Shown: positions 34,458 to 41,301 of the stretch, piece by piece
Layout: the number at the start of each line of letters is the position of its first letter
How positions within the stretch are numbered: position 1 is the first letter of the stretch
DNA from: Actinokineospora terrae
Lineage (GTDB): Bacteria > Actinomycetota > Actinomycetes > Mycobacteriales > Pseudonocardiaceae
Reading direction: 5' to 3'
Assembly (NCBI RefSeq): GCF_900111175.1
Contig: NZ_FOGI01000002.1
Span: forward strand, 480,022-544,021
DNA length: 64,000 nucleotides
The notes under the pieces: generated by a model
What the model saw: only the letters and a program-made list of their open reading frames with translations
What the model was told of the DNA's origin: nothing
Database searches by the model: none
Position numbers and translations under genes: made by a program

Positions 34458-34688
34458 GGAAGGATCCTCGCCGAGGAACCCGTTACCGAAGCCGGGTTCG
34501 GTCGGCGTCTGGCGCGCGGCAGCCCGACCGCGAATCCGACCGGTCCACCGCTGCCATTCTGCGTGTGCGGGGCTTGCGCACCTACGGCGGCCGGAGTGTC
34601 CGCTGGGTACTCAGTCGCTCAGGTGCTCGACCGTTCGGGCAGCCCGCCGCTCAGCCGGGTGGGCGTGATCCGCCCGGCGAGGCGGGGG

Positions 34689-35147
34689 CTAGCGGGAGCG
34701 GCGCGGAGCCACCTTGCGGACGTTGCCTGCCTTGTCGACCTTGGGGGGCTTGGGTGCGCGGGTGGGCTTCGGTTCCGCGGGCTGGTTCTTGACCCGCTCG
34801 GACTCCTTGCGGAACTCGGCCTGGGTGGCGCGTTCCTGCCGCAGCCACTCCGGGTTGTCCGCCTTGATGGCCTCGATCTGCTCGGTGGTGAGCGGGTCCG
34901 CGTACCCGGCCCTGGTGAGGCCGCCGATGGACACGCGCAGCTTCGCGGCGACGACCGTGCGGGGGTGCGGGCCGTCGCGGCGCAGGTCGCGCAGCCAGGT
35001 GGGTGGGTCGGCCTGCAGCGCGTTGAGCTCGTCGCGGGAGATGGGGCCGTCCTGGAACTCGGCGGGGGTGGCCTCCAGGTACACGCCCAGCTTCTTCGCC
35101 GCGGTCGCGGGCTTCATCGTCTGGGGCGTCTTGTGCGGCGAGGTCAT
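34689..35147 (-). CDS. DUF5997 family protein with basic tail
   Basis: A 152-residue soluble protein of the actinobacterial DUF5997 family. The core (~8-110) includes MKPATAAKKLGVYLEATPAEFQ, ELNALQADPPTWLRDLRRDGPHPR and AKLRVSIGGLTRAGY, with helical segments like a small DNA-binding-type fold. Residues ~120-152 form a Lys/Arg/Pro/Ala tail. It is divergent from a LysR-effector-like gene that also ends in a basic tail, an arrangement often seen in actinobacteria. The ATG lies 7 nt after TACGCT on its strand, so it is probably leaderless. The function is unknown. Confidence 0.85.
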   Translation of the reverse strand: MTSPHKTPQTMKPATAAKKLGVYLEATPAEFQDGPISRDELNALQADPPTWLRDLRRDGPHPRTVVAAKLRVSIGGLTRAGYADPLTTEQIEAIKADNPEWLRQERATQAEFRKESERVKNQPAEPKPTRAPKPPKVDKAGNVRKVAPRRSR

Positions 35148-35154
35148 GGGGGCA

Positions 35155-35186
35155 AGCGTAGCGGGGGCGTTCACCGCCGGTAGTCT
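35155..35186. promoter_or_regulatory. Divergent leaderless promoters
   Basis: The 45-bp gap between the divergent starts has TACGCT on the minus strand (35155-35160, 7 nt before the ATG at 35147). On the plus strand, TAGTCT (35181-35186) lies 6 nt before the GTG at 35193. No -35 matches are evident. Confidence 0.5.
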
Positions 35187-35192
35187 GGCCTG

Positions 35193-35942
35193 GTGACAGG
35201 GCCGGACCCAGCTGCACCCTTCAGGCTCGCCTATGTGCCGGGGGTGATCCCCGCCAAGTGGACCCGGATGTGGGCCGAGCGCTCCCCCGAGGTACCGCTC
35301 GACCTGGTGCAGGTGACCGCGGGCGAGGCCGCCGACCAGGTGCGCGAGCGCGGGGTGCACGCGGCGCTGCTGCGGGTGGGCGGCGACCGGGACGGGCTGC
35401 ACGCCATCCCGCTCTACACCGAGGTGTCGGTCGTGGTCGTCCCCAAGGACCACGTCATCGCCGCCGCCGACGAGGTCACCCCGGGTGACCTGGCCGACGA
35501 GATCGTGCTGCACCCGCTCGACGACACGCTCGACTGGGTGTCCCCGCCGGGCCGCCCGGCGTTGCAGCGACCGGACACGACCGGTGACGCGGTCGAACTG
35601 GTGGCCGCCGGGATCGGGCTGCTCGTCGTCCCGCAGTCGCTGGCCCGACTGCACCACCGCAAGGACCTCACCTACCGGACGATCACCGATGTCCCCCAGT
35701 CCCAGGTGGCGCTGTCCTGGCTGGAGGACGAGACGACCGACGAGGTCGAGCAGTTGATCGGGATCGTCCGCGGTCGCACCGTCAACAGCACCCGGGGCCG
35801 CCAGCCGGAACCCGCGCAGGCGACCAAGTCCGAGCCCGCGCCAGCTAAAGCCCAGGCCGCCAAGCCCCGCCGCAAACCCGCAGCCCCCGCCCGCCGCACC
35901 CAGGCCGCGCCCAAACGCGGGAAGCCCCGCCGCCGCGGTTGA
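35193..35942 (+). CDS. LysR substrate-binding-domain protein lacking the HTH, with basic tail
   Basis: The product has 249 residues. Residues ~10-190 match the periplasmic-binding-like effector domain of LysR regulators: FRLAYVPGVIPAKWTRMWAER, VHAALLRVGGDRDGLHAIPLYTE, VVVPKDHVIAAADEVTPGDLAD and VELVAAGIGLLVVPQSLARL. The N-terminal winged helix is absent. Residues ~200-249 form a Lys/Arg/Ala/Pro-rich histone-like tail that may bind DNA non-specifically or mediate partner contact. It is divergent from DUF5997 across 45 bp. A ligand-sensing partner for DUF5997 is a reasonable inference. GTG start, probably leaderless. Confidence 0.83.
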   Translation: MTGPDPAAPFRLAYVPGVIPAKWTRMWAERSPEVPLDLVQVTAGEAADQVRERGVHAALLRVGGDRDGLHAIPLYTEVSVVVVPKDHVIAAADEVTPGDLADEIVLHPLDDTLDWVSPPGRPALQRPDTTGDAVELVAAGIGLLVVPQSLARLHHRKDLTYRTITDVPQSQVALSWLEDETTDEVEQLIGIVRGRTVNSTRGRQPEPAQATKSEPAPAKAQAAKPRRKPAAPARRTQAAPKRGKPRRRG

Positions 35943-35945
35943 TCG

Positions 35946-35956
35946 TCCACTGTGGA
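35946..35956. repeat. Interspersed near-palindrome, 13-bp form GTCCACTGTGGAC
   Basis: Exact copy of the repeated motif with one extra matching base pair on each side (35945-35957), 4 bp after the stop of the LysR-effector-like gene. Confidence 0.8.
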
Positions 35957-36018
35957 CACAAGGTCCGCGCGGGGAAACTCGGTGGACACGACGGCCGTGG
36001 GCGTTCCAGGGTGGTCGT

Positions 36019-36756
36019 ATGGGTCAGGATGACGTCTGGAACACCGAGGTCGCCGGTCGGTACGACACGCCGGGGGTGGGGATGTTCGCACCCGAGGTGC
36101 TCGGGCCGACCCTGGACCGGCTGGTGGAGCTCGCCGATGGCGGGGCCGCGCTGGAGTTCGCGATCGGCACCGGGCGGGTCGGGATCCCGTTGGCCGAGCG
36201 CGGGGTGCCGGTGACCGGGATCGAGTTGTCCGAGCCGATGCTGGCGCGGTTGCGCGCCAAGGCCGACGCGGCCACCGTCCCGGTCGTGCTGGGTGACATG
36301 GCGACCGCCACCGCGCCGGGTGAGTTCAGCCTGGTGTACCTGGTCTACAACACGATCTCCAACCTGCTCACCCAGGCCGAGCAGGTCGAGTGCTTCCGCA
36401 ACGCCTTCCGCCACCTGCGCCCCGGCGGTCGGTTCGTGCTCGAACTCGGCGTCCCCGAGCTGCGCAAGCTCCCGCCCGGCCAGGACGCGGTCGTGTTCGC
36501 GCACACCGAGGGCTACACCGGGTACGACACCTACGACGTGGTCGCCCAGCGCCTCACCTCCCACCACTACCGGGAACTGGCGCCCGGCGAGCACCGGCTC
36601 TTGCGCAGCCACCACCGGTTCCTGTGGCCCGCCGAGATGGACCTCATGGGGCTGGTCGCGGGGTTCACCCTGGAGTCCCGGCACGCCGACTGGGCAGGCG
36701 CCGCGTTCACCGCGGACTCCCCGTCGCACGTCTCCGTGTACCGCCGACCCGACTGA
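36019..36756 (+). CDS. Class I SAM-dependent methyltransferase
   Basis: A 245-residue Rossmann-fold methyltransferase. Motif I is ALEFAIGTGRVGIPLAERG, the acidic ribose-binding residue lies in VTGIELSEPML, and post-I and motif II/III segments are VVLGDMATA and FRHLRPGGRFVLEL. The acceptor is unknown. It stands alone between the LysR-effector-like gene and the vWA gene. CAGGGT ends 6 nt before the ATG, so translation is probably leaderless. Confidence 0.9.
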   Translation: MGQDDVWNTEVAGRYDTPGVGMFAPEVLGPTLDRLVELADGGAALEFAIGTGRVGIPLAERGVPVTGIELSEPMLARLRAKADAATVPVVLGDMATATAPGEFSLVYLVYNTISNLLTQAEQVECFRNAFRHLRPGGRFVLELGVPELRKLPPGQDAVVFAHTEGYTGYDTYDVVAQRLTSHHYRELAPGEHRLLRSHHRFLWPAEMDLMGLVAGFTLESRHADWAGAAFTADSPSHVSVYRRPD

Positions 36757-36843
36757 GGGCCGCGAGAGCCACGAAAGCGTGTCCGGTCGAGCACTGAGCG
36801 TGCGATAGTGGCGGCTCTGGTCCGGTGGGGTGGAGGGCAGGTC

Positions 36844-37521
36844 GTGGCGGAGAACCTGGGCAACGTGCTCCCGGTGTACGTGGTCGCGGACGAGTCGGCG
36901 TCGATGGCGGGGGTGGTCGGCGAGCTGAACGCGGGGCTGGCCGAGCTGCACCGGGCGTTGCTGCGGGAGCCGATGGCCGCCGCGAAGGTGCGGTTCACCA
37001 TCCTGGGGTTCTCCGACGACGTGCGGACCCGGTTGTCGCTGGCGGACCTGCGCACCGAGGCGACGCTGCCGGTGCTGGGCACCAGGTCGACCACGAACTA
37101 CGGCGCCGCGTTCGAGGCGTTGTCGCGGCAGATCCCGACCGATGTCGCCGCGCTCAAGGAGCAGGGGCACGCGGTGTACCGGCCCGCGGTGTTCTTCCTG
37201 ACCGACGGCCAGCCCACCGACGAGCCGGGGTGGCGGGCCGCCTACGACCGGTTGGTGGACAAGGAGGCCACGCCCGCGGCGCCGAACATCATCGCCTGCG
37301 GGATCGGCGGCGCGCGGGCGCGGACCATCCTGGACGTGGCGACCAGGCCGGAGTTCGCGTTCGTGGCCACGCCGGGGGTCGAGCTGGGTCTGGCGATCGC
37401 GGAGTTCAGCGTGGCGCTGACCAAGAGCATCGTCGCCTCGGCGCGCGCGGTGGCCGCAGACAAGACCGAGTTGGTGGTGGAGCGGCCGAACAGCTTCGTG
37501 ATGGCCGTCGACGTTGTCTAG
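36844..37521 (+). CDS. TerY-like von Willebrand factor A domain protein
   Basis: A 225-residue single-domain vWA protein. The metal-ion-dependent adhesion site is intact: DxSxS at Asp16-Glu-Ser18-Ala-Ser20, a Thr in GTRSTTNYGAAF and Asp in FFLTDGQPTD. It ends with a short basic/acidic extension. It is the first gene of a three-gene unit with a PP2C phosphatase and a protein kinase, the combination described as the TerY-P triad in tellurite-resistance/stress-linked systems. GGAGGG lies 6 nt before this GTG, which fixes the start 12 codons downstream of the longest frame. It overlaps the next gene by 8 bp. Confidence 0.88.
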   Translation: MAENLGNVLPVYVVADESASMAGVVGELNAGLAELHRALLREPMAAAKVRFTILGFSDDVRTRLSLADLRTEATLPVLGTRSTTNYGAAFEALSRQIPTDVAALKEQGHAVYRPAVFFLTDGQPTDEPGWRAAYDRLVDKEATPAAPNIIACGIGGARARTILDVATRPEFAFVATPGVELGLAIAEFSVALTKSIVASARAVAADKTELVVERPNSFVMAVDVV

Positions 37522-38389
37522 CAACCAGTCCGCCCCGGGGTTGGGCAGGCCGCTGGTGATCGGCACCCCGGTCGCCGAGTTCGAGCCGCGGCCGCCGAGG
37601 CGGGTGGGCGGGTACCGGCCGGACACAGCGGTCGACGGCTGGTCGAGCGCCGCGTTCACCGTGCGGGCCGCGTCGGTGCGGGGCTACCAGCACCGCCACG
37701 ACGGCACGCCGCGGCAGGACGACTTCGCCGTGTCGTGGCACGAGGGCACCGGGGCCGTGGTCGCGGCCGTCGCGGACGGGGTGTCGAGCGTGGAGCTGGC
37801 GCACCTGGGGGCCACCCTGGCGTGCCGCAGCGCCACCGACCAGCTGGTCAGGGTGCTGGACGCGGGCGAGGAGCCGGACTGGCCGGACGTGATGCGCTGC
37901 GCGGGCTGGGCGTTGGTCGAGTTCGCCAGGGGCCAGGCAGGCGCCGACAACCCGTCGGCGCGGGCGGAGCGCCTGCTGTCCACCACGCTGCTCGTTGCCC
38001 TGGTGCGGCCGCGCGAGGACGGGTCGGCCCGCGCGCAGGTGTGCCGGGTCGGTGACTCGACCGGCTGGGTGCTCGACGGCGGGACGTGGACGTGCCTGAC
38101 GGAGGAGTCCCCCGGGATCGCCGAGGTCGCGACCGTCGCGCTCCCCCACCTGCCCCGCGAGCTGCGGGCCGAGTCGGTCGACCTGCCCGTGGGGTCGGTG
38201 CTGCTGCTGGGAACCGATGGCGTCGGTGGCGCGCTCGGGGACGGCGCGGGCCTGGTCGGTGCCGCGTTCGCCGGGGCGCTGGGCAGCCCGCCGCCGCCGT
38301 TGGAGTTCGCCCGGTTGCTGGACTTCTCCCGGGAGACCTTCGACGACGACCGGACGATGTTGGGGGTATGGCCCAAGGGGGCGCCGTGA
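37514..38389 (+). CDS. PP2C-type protein phosphatase of the TerY-P triad
   Basis: A 291-residue Ser/Thr phosphatase. The metal-binding aspartates are seen in RQDDFAVS, AVADGVSS (the DG motif), LLGTDGVGGAL and DDDRTMLGVW, the PP2C order. It lacks membrane segments. A TTG start overlaps the vWA stop, and its own stop overlaps the kinase start (GTGA), so the three proteins are translationally coupled and presumably act together. It would reverse phosphorylation by the kinase or on the vWA protein. Confidence 0.88.
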   Translation: MSSNQSAPGLGRPLVIGTPVAEFEPRPPRRVGGYRPDTAVDGWSSAAFTVRAASVRGYQHRHDGTPRQDDFAVSWHEGTGAVVAAVADGVSSVELAHLGATLACRSATDQLVRVLDAGEEPDWPDVMRCAGWALVEFARGQAGADNPSARAERLLSTTLLVALVRPREDGSARAQVCRVGDSTGWVLDGGTWTCLTEESPGIAEVATVALPHLPRELRAESVDLPVGSVLLLGTDGVGGALGDGAGLVGAAFAGALGSPPPPLEFARLLDFSRETFDDDRTMLGVWPKGAP

Positions 38390-39969
38390 ACGACGTCCCC
38401 GAGGTCGACGCCAGGGCGCTGGGCCGGTTGCGGCTGCTCGGCACCGGTGGGCAGGGCAAGGTGCTGCGGCTGCTCGACCACGCCGACGGCCCGGACGCGG
38501 TGGTGTACAAGGAGTACAGCCCGCGGGTGGTCGACGACGTGGACGTCGACGCGCTGCGCAACTTCGTGGGGTTCGCGCACGGGCTCGCCCCGGGGGTGCG
38601 CGCGAAGCTGCTGGCGACGACCGCGTGGCCGGAGGCGGTGGTGCGCAAGGACGGCGTGGTCGTCGGGTTCCTGATGCGCAAGGCGCCCGCCGCGTACACG
38701 GCCGCCATGCGCTTCGGCGAGGAGACCAGCACCGAGCCCGCGCTGGTGCAGTTCCTGCTCAACCCGCCCGAGTACCTCGCGGCGCGCGGTCTGCGGCTCA
38801 GCCCCCGGTTCCGGTACGAGTTCCTGCACGACACCGCCACGGCGCTCGACCTGCTGCACGGCCTGGGGGTGGGCGTCGGCGACCTGTCGCCCAACAACAT
38901 GCTGTTCAGCCTGACCGCCCGACCGCGGGTCTTCTTCCTCGACTGCGACGCGATGCGGTTGGCCGGGGAGAGCGTGCTGCCGCAGGTGGAGACCCCGGAC
39001 TGGCGGATCAGCGATGTCGGGCCCGAGGAGCTTGCCACCCCGGGCAGCGACACCTACAAGCTGGGTCTGCTGGCGGTCCGGCTCTTCGCCAACGACCAGC
39101 AGAGCAGCGACCCGCGCCGGGTGCCGATCCGGTTGCGCGCCAAGGTGACCGCGAGCCTGCGCCGGGACCCCGACAAGCGGCCCAGCGCCCGGTCGTGGAT
39201 CGACGCGCTGGCCACGGCGGCCCGGGACGCGACCGACACGTCGGACACCCCTGAGCCCAAGCCTTCCCCGCCTCCACCGGAACCCGACGACGAGGTCGTC
39301 GAGCAGCCTCCCGCGCGGCAGCGGCCGCGGGTCGGCGTCGCCGGGGCTGTCGTGCTGGCCGTGGTGGCGCTCGGTGTCATCACGATGCTCAACCAGGCGT
39401 TCCCCGCCAAGCAGCCACGCGATCCGAGCCTGGGTCTGACGACCCTGGGGGTGTCGACCCCGGGGTACGACATCTACCGGTCCGTGTTGGCCCCACCGAC
39501 CGGCGGTGCCCGGATCCCCACCGCCGGGCTGCCCGGCGCCGCGACACCGCTCACGGGGTTGCCCGGGATCGGCCTGCCGGACTCGCCCCTGCGGCCCACC
39601 TACTGGCCCAGCAACCGGCCCACGTTCCTGCTCGACCCGGAAGACTTCCTGGTGTGCAGGCCCATCGTGCGGGCCGACCAGGGCGTCCGGGGTGGCGCTG
39701 GGCTGGACCTGGCCAAGATCGCCGTCGGCACGGTGGTGTGCGAGATCAACGCCGCGACCAGGACCCGGATCACCCGGATCGGGCTCGAGTCGCTGACCGA
39801 CCAGGGACCGGTCAGCGCGCCGCGGGTCGTCGGCTTCTGGGGTGAGGGCACCTCCTCGCCTCGGGTCGTGGCCGCGCTGACCACGAAGTCGGGTGGCTGC
39901 GTCCGGGTGTCGCTCCAGCTGACCGCGGCCTACAAGGTCTCCGCCGCGGGCGTCGCCGGGACCTGCTGA
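38386..39969 (+). CDS. Membrane-anchored protein kinase-like protein of the TerY-P triad
   Basis: The product has 527 residues. The N-terminal kinase fold has a Gly loop GTGGQGKV (19-26), VAIK-like Lys42 in VVYKEY, catalytic loop GDLSPNN (165-171, with Asp166 in place of the HRD Asp) and DCD at 186-188 instead of DFG. It belongs to the divergent RIO/Bud32-like bacterial kinases but keeps the catalytic residues. A Pro-rich linker (~288-312), one TM helix (~316-335) and an extracytoplasmic part of ~190 residues with two cysteines in the last third follow. The GTG overlapping the PP2C stop is preferred; an ATG at 38368 is possible. The stop codon lies in the first unit of a 15-bp tandem repeat shared with the convergent membrane gene. 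Confidence 0.85.
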   Translation: MNDVPEVDARALGRLRLLGTGGQGKVLRLLDHADGPDAVVYKEYSPRVVDDVDVDALRNFVGFAHGLAPGVRAKLLATTAWPEAVVRKDGVVVGFLMRKAPAAYTAAMRFGEETSTEPALVQFLLNPPEYLAARGLRLSPRFRYEFLHDTATALDLLHGLGVGVGDLSPNNMLFSLTARPRVFFLDCDAMRLAGESVLPQVETPDWRISDVGPEELATPGSDTYKLGLLAVRLFANDQQSSDPRRVPIRLRAKVTASLRRDPDKRPSARSWIDALATAARDATDTSDTPEPKPSPPPPEPDDEVVEQPPARQRPRVGVAGAVVLAVVALGVITMLNQAFPAKQPRDPSLGLTTLGVSTPGYDIYRSVLAPPTGGARIPTAGLPGAATPLTGLPGIGLPDSPLRPTYWPSNRPTFLLDPEDFLVCRPIVRADQGVRGGAGLDLAKIAVGTVVCEINAATRTRITRIGLESLTDQGPVSAPRVVGFWGEGTSSPRVVAALTTKSGGCVRVSLQLTAAYKVSAAGVAGTC

Positions 39970-40856
39970 GTCGGGACCTGCTGAGTCGAGACCTGCTGAG
40001 TGGGAGCCTTCTGAGTGGGCAGGTGCTGGGGGCTCGCGCCCTTGTGCAGCTGGTCGTTGACGGCGTCGGCGATCCGGGGTGTCAAGCCTGCTGCCACGTC
40101 GTGTCCCAGTGCCTCGGCCAGCCCGAGGTGCCCTAGGTCCACAGTGGACTCCACGGCGGCGCCGAACACCTCGGCGGCCACCCGTCCCCTGCGCCACCCG
40201 ACGATGCCGACACCGAGCGCGATGATCGACGACGGCCACCAGAACCAGACCGGCGCCAGGTACAGCACGCCCCACCCGACCAGCGTGGCCGCCAGGTCGA
40301 GCCTGCCCCGCGCCTGGGCGACCACGACCCGGGTGTCCGCGTCGAGCCGGTGCCAGAGCCGGGGCCAGATGAGGGCGAGCACCAGGCCGTACTGGGCGTC
40401 GACGCGGACGTCCACCAGGCGCAGCCGGTCGCCGATCCAGGTCGGCAGGGCGGGCAGGTACCGCTCGGGCAGTCGGCTGCCCGAGCGTTCCAGCGCGCGA
40501 CGGGCCCGGTGGGCGCGCAGCCGGGTGATCAGGCGCCCCGGCAGCGCCAGCGGTCCACGCCACCGGCCCCACCACAGCGACCGGACCGCGCCGCCGAGAC
40601 CCCGGGCGGCCAGGCTGGTCAGCATCGCGGCACCCACCGCGAAGCCGCCCCAGGCCAGTGCCTCGGTGGGCCGGTCGCGGACCAGGGTGCCGATCGCCCT
40701 GGCGGTGCCGGTGACCGCGCCGGGGTCGAACGGGTGGCCGTGGCCCTGGCGCACGGCGATGGCGAGGACGGCGAGCCAGAGCAGGCCGGGCAGCAGCGTG
40801 CCGACCAGCCAGCGGTCGGGCAGCCGCTTGGTCACCTCACCCAGGAGCGCGGTCAC
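39930..40856 (-). CDS. Multi-pass membrane protein of unknown function
   Basis: The product has 308 residues. Hydrophobic helices lie near ~17-35, ~67-90 and ~195-230, separated by Arg-rich loops. The C-terminal ~25 residues are Gln/Thr/Pro repeats (PTQQV) generated by the 15-bp tandem repeat it shares with the end of the convergent kinase gene (40-bp overlap). No family is recognised. It is the second gene of a small unit with a 119-residue Cys-rich protein 8 bp upstream. The pair is enclosed between the TerY-P triad and the TPR-CHAT gene, suggesting a membrane component of the same system. One copy of the TCCACAGTGGA motif lies in its coding sequence. GTG start. Confidence 0.7.
   Translation of the reverse strand: MTALLGEVTKRLPDRWLVGTLLPGLLWLAVLAIAVRQGHGHPFDPGAVTGTARAIGTLVRDRPTEALAWGGFAVGAAMLTSLAARGLGGAVRSLWWGRWRGPLALPGRLITRLRAHRARRALERSGSRLPERYLPALPTWIGDRLRLVDVRVDAQYGLVLALIWPRLWHRLDADTRVVVAQARGRLDLAATLVGWGVLYLAPVWFWWPSSIIALGVGIVGWRRGRVAAEVFGAAVESTVDLGHLGLAEALGHDVAAGLTPRIADAVNDQLHKGASPQHLPTQKAPTQQVSTQQVPTQQVPATPAAETL
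39958..40017. repeat. Four tandem 15-bp units at overlapping 3' gene ends
   Basis: Units GGGACCTGCTGAGTC (x2), GAGACCTGCTGAGTG and GGAGCCTTCTGAGTG lie head to tail. The first contains the kinase stop codon, and on the other strand the array encodes the Q-Q-V-x-T repeats of the membrane protein. Confidence 0.95.
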
Positions 40857-40864
40857 GGGTGCCC

Positions 40865-41224
40865 TCAGCAGCGCACGAAGCGCATCTGCTCGTCGAACAC
40901 CGCGCACCGCGGCGGGCGGGCCTGCTCGTCGCGGTCGGCGCGGCGGGGGCACCGCTTGCCGGGGCAGACGTAGGCGCCGACCAGGCTCGGGGCGGCCAGC
41001 CAGTCCGTGCGGGCCCCCACGCCGTCGTCGCGGTTGGGCGGCGGTGCCACGGAGAGGTCGAGTTCGCGGCAGGCCGACACGGCTGACCCGCCCGCGGCCA
41101 CCTCCGCCACGTGCATCTCCAGGGTGTCCTCCCAGAAGTTGCGGACCGCGCGGGCCCGCAACTCGGGCACCGCGGCGCAGAAGACCGCCAGTGCGTGCTG
41201 CTCGCCGTCGACCGGTGCGGGCAC
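40865..41224 (-). CDS. Small Cys-rich protein, 119 residues
   Basis: Not recognised. It has five cysteines, four of them in the last 35 residues (YVCPGKRCPRR, RCAVFDEQMRFVRC), which could bind zinc or form disulfides. The N-terminal half is helical (HALAVFCAAVPELRARAVRNFW). There is no signal peptide. It is divergent from the TPR-CHAT gene (77 bp between starts) and directly upstream of the membrane protein gene. Context suggests it belongs to the CHAT/TerY-P neighbourhood, perhaps as a substrate or regulator of the CHAT protease. GTG start; no strong ribosome site. Confidence 0.65.
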   Translation of the reverse strand: MPAPVDGEQHALAVFCAAVPELRARAVRNFWEDTLEMHVAEVAAGGSAVSACRELDLSVAPPPNRDDGVGARTDWLAAPSLVGAYVCPGKRCPRRADRDEQARPPRCAVFDEQMRFVRC

Positions 41225-41301
41225 CCTCGTTCCCTTCCCGAGCCCGGCGCGCCCGGGCTACCGTGGCGGTGATCGACTCTACCCGAGGGGGCTGGGCTGG
41301 G

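Larger units (their letters stand above)
33895..34688. other. Gene-poor 794-bp region
   Basis: No convincing gene on either strand. It holds one TCCACAGTGGA copy (33982) and a nine-unit hexamer repeat (34404). On the minus strand, 34085-34357 encodes a piece reading LCAPFGIRITEIPAGP that faintly recalls the C-terminus of xanthine dehydrogenase large subunits, possibly a degraded fragment. Confidence 0.5.

Noticed and set aside
34188-35183. 331-codon plus-strand frame across the hexamer repeat
   Set aside because: It translates the repeat as Gly-His runs and is antisense to DUF5997, which has recognisable conserved segments.
40015-41301. 429-codon upstream extension of the TPR-CHAT frame
   Set aside because: It runs antisense through the membrane and Cys-rich genes, is Arg/Ser/Pro-rich, and no ribosome site supports it. 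The ATG at 41302 is a natural start.
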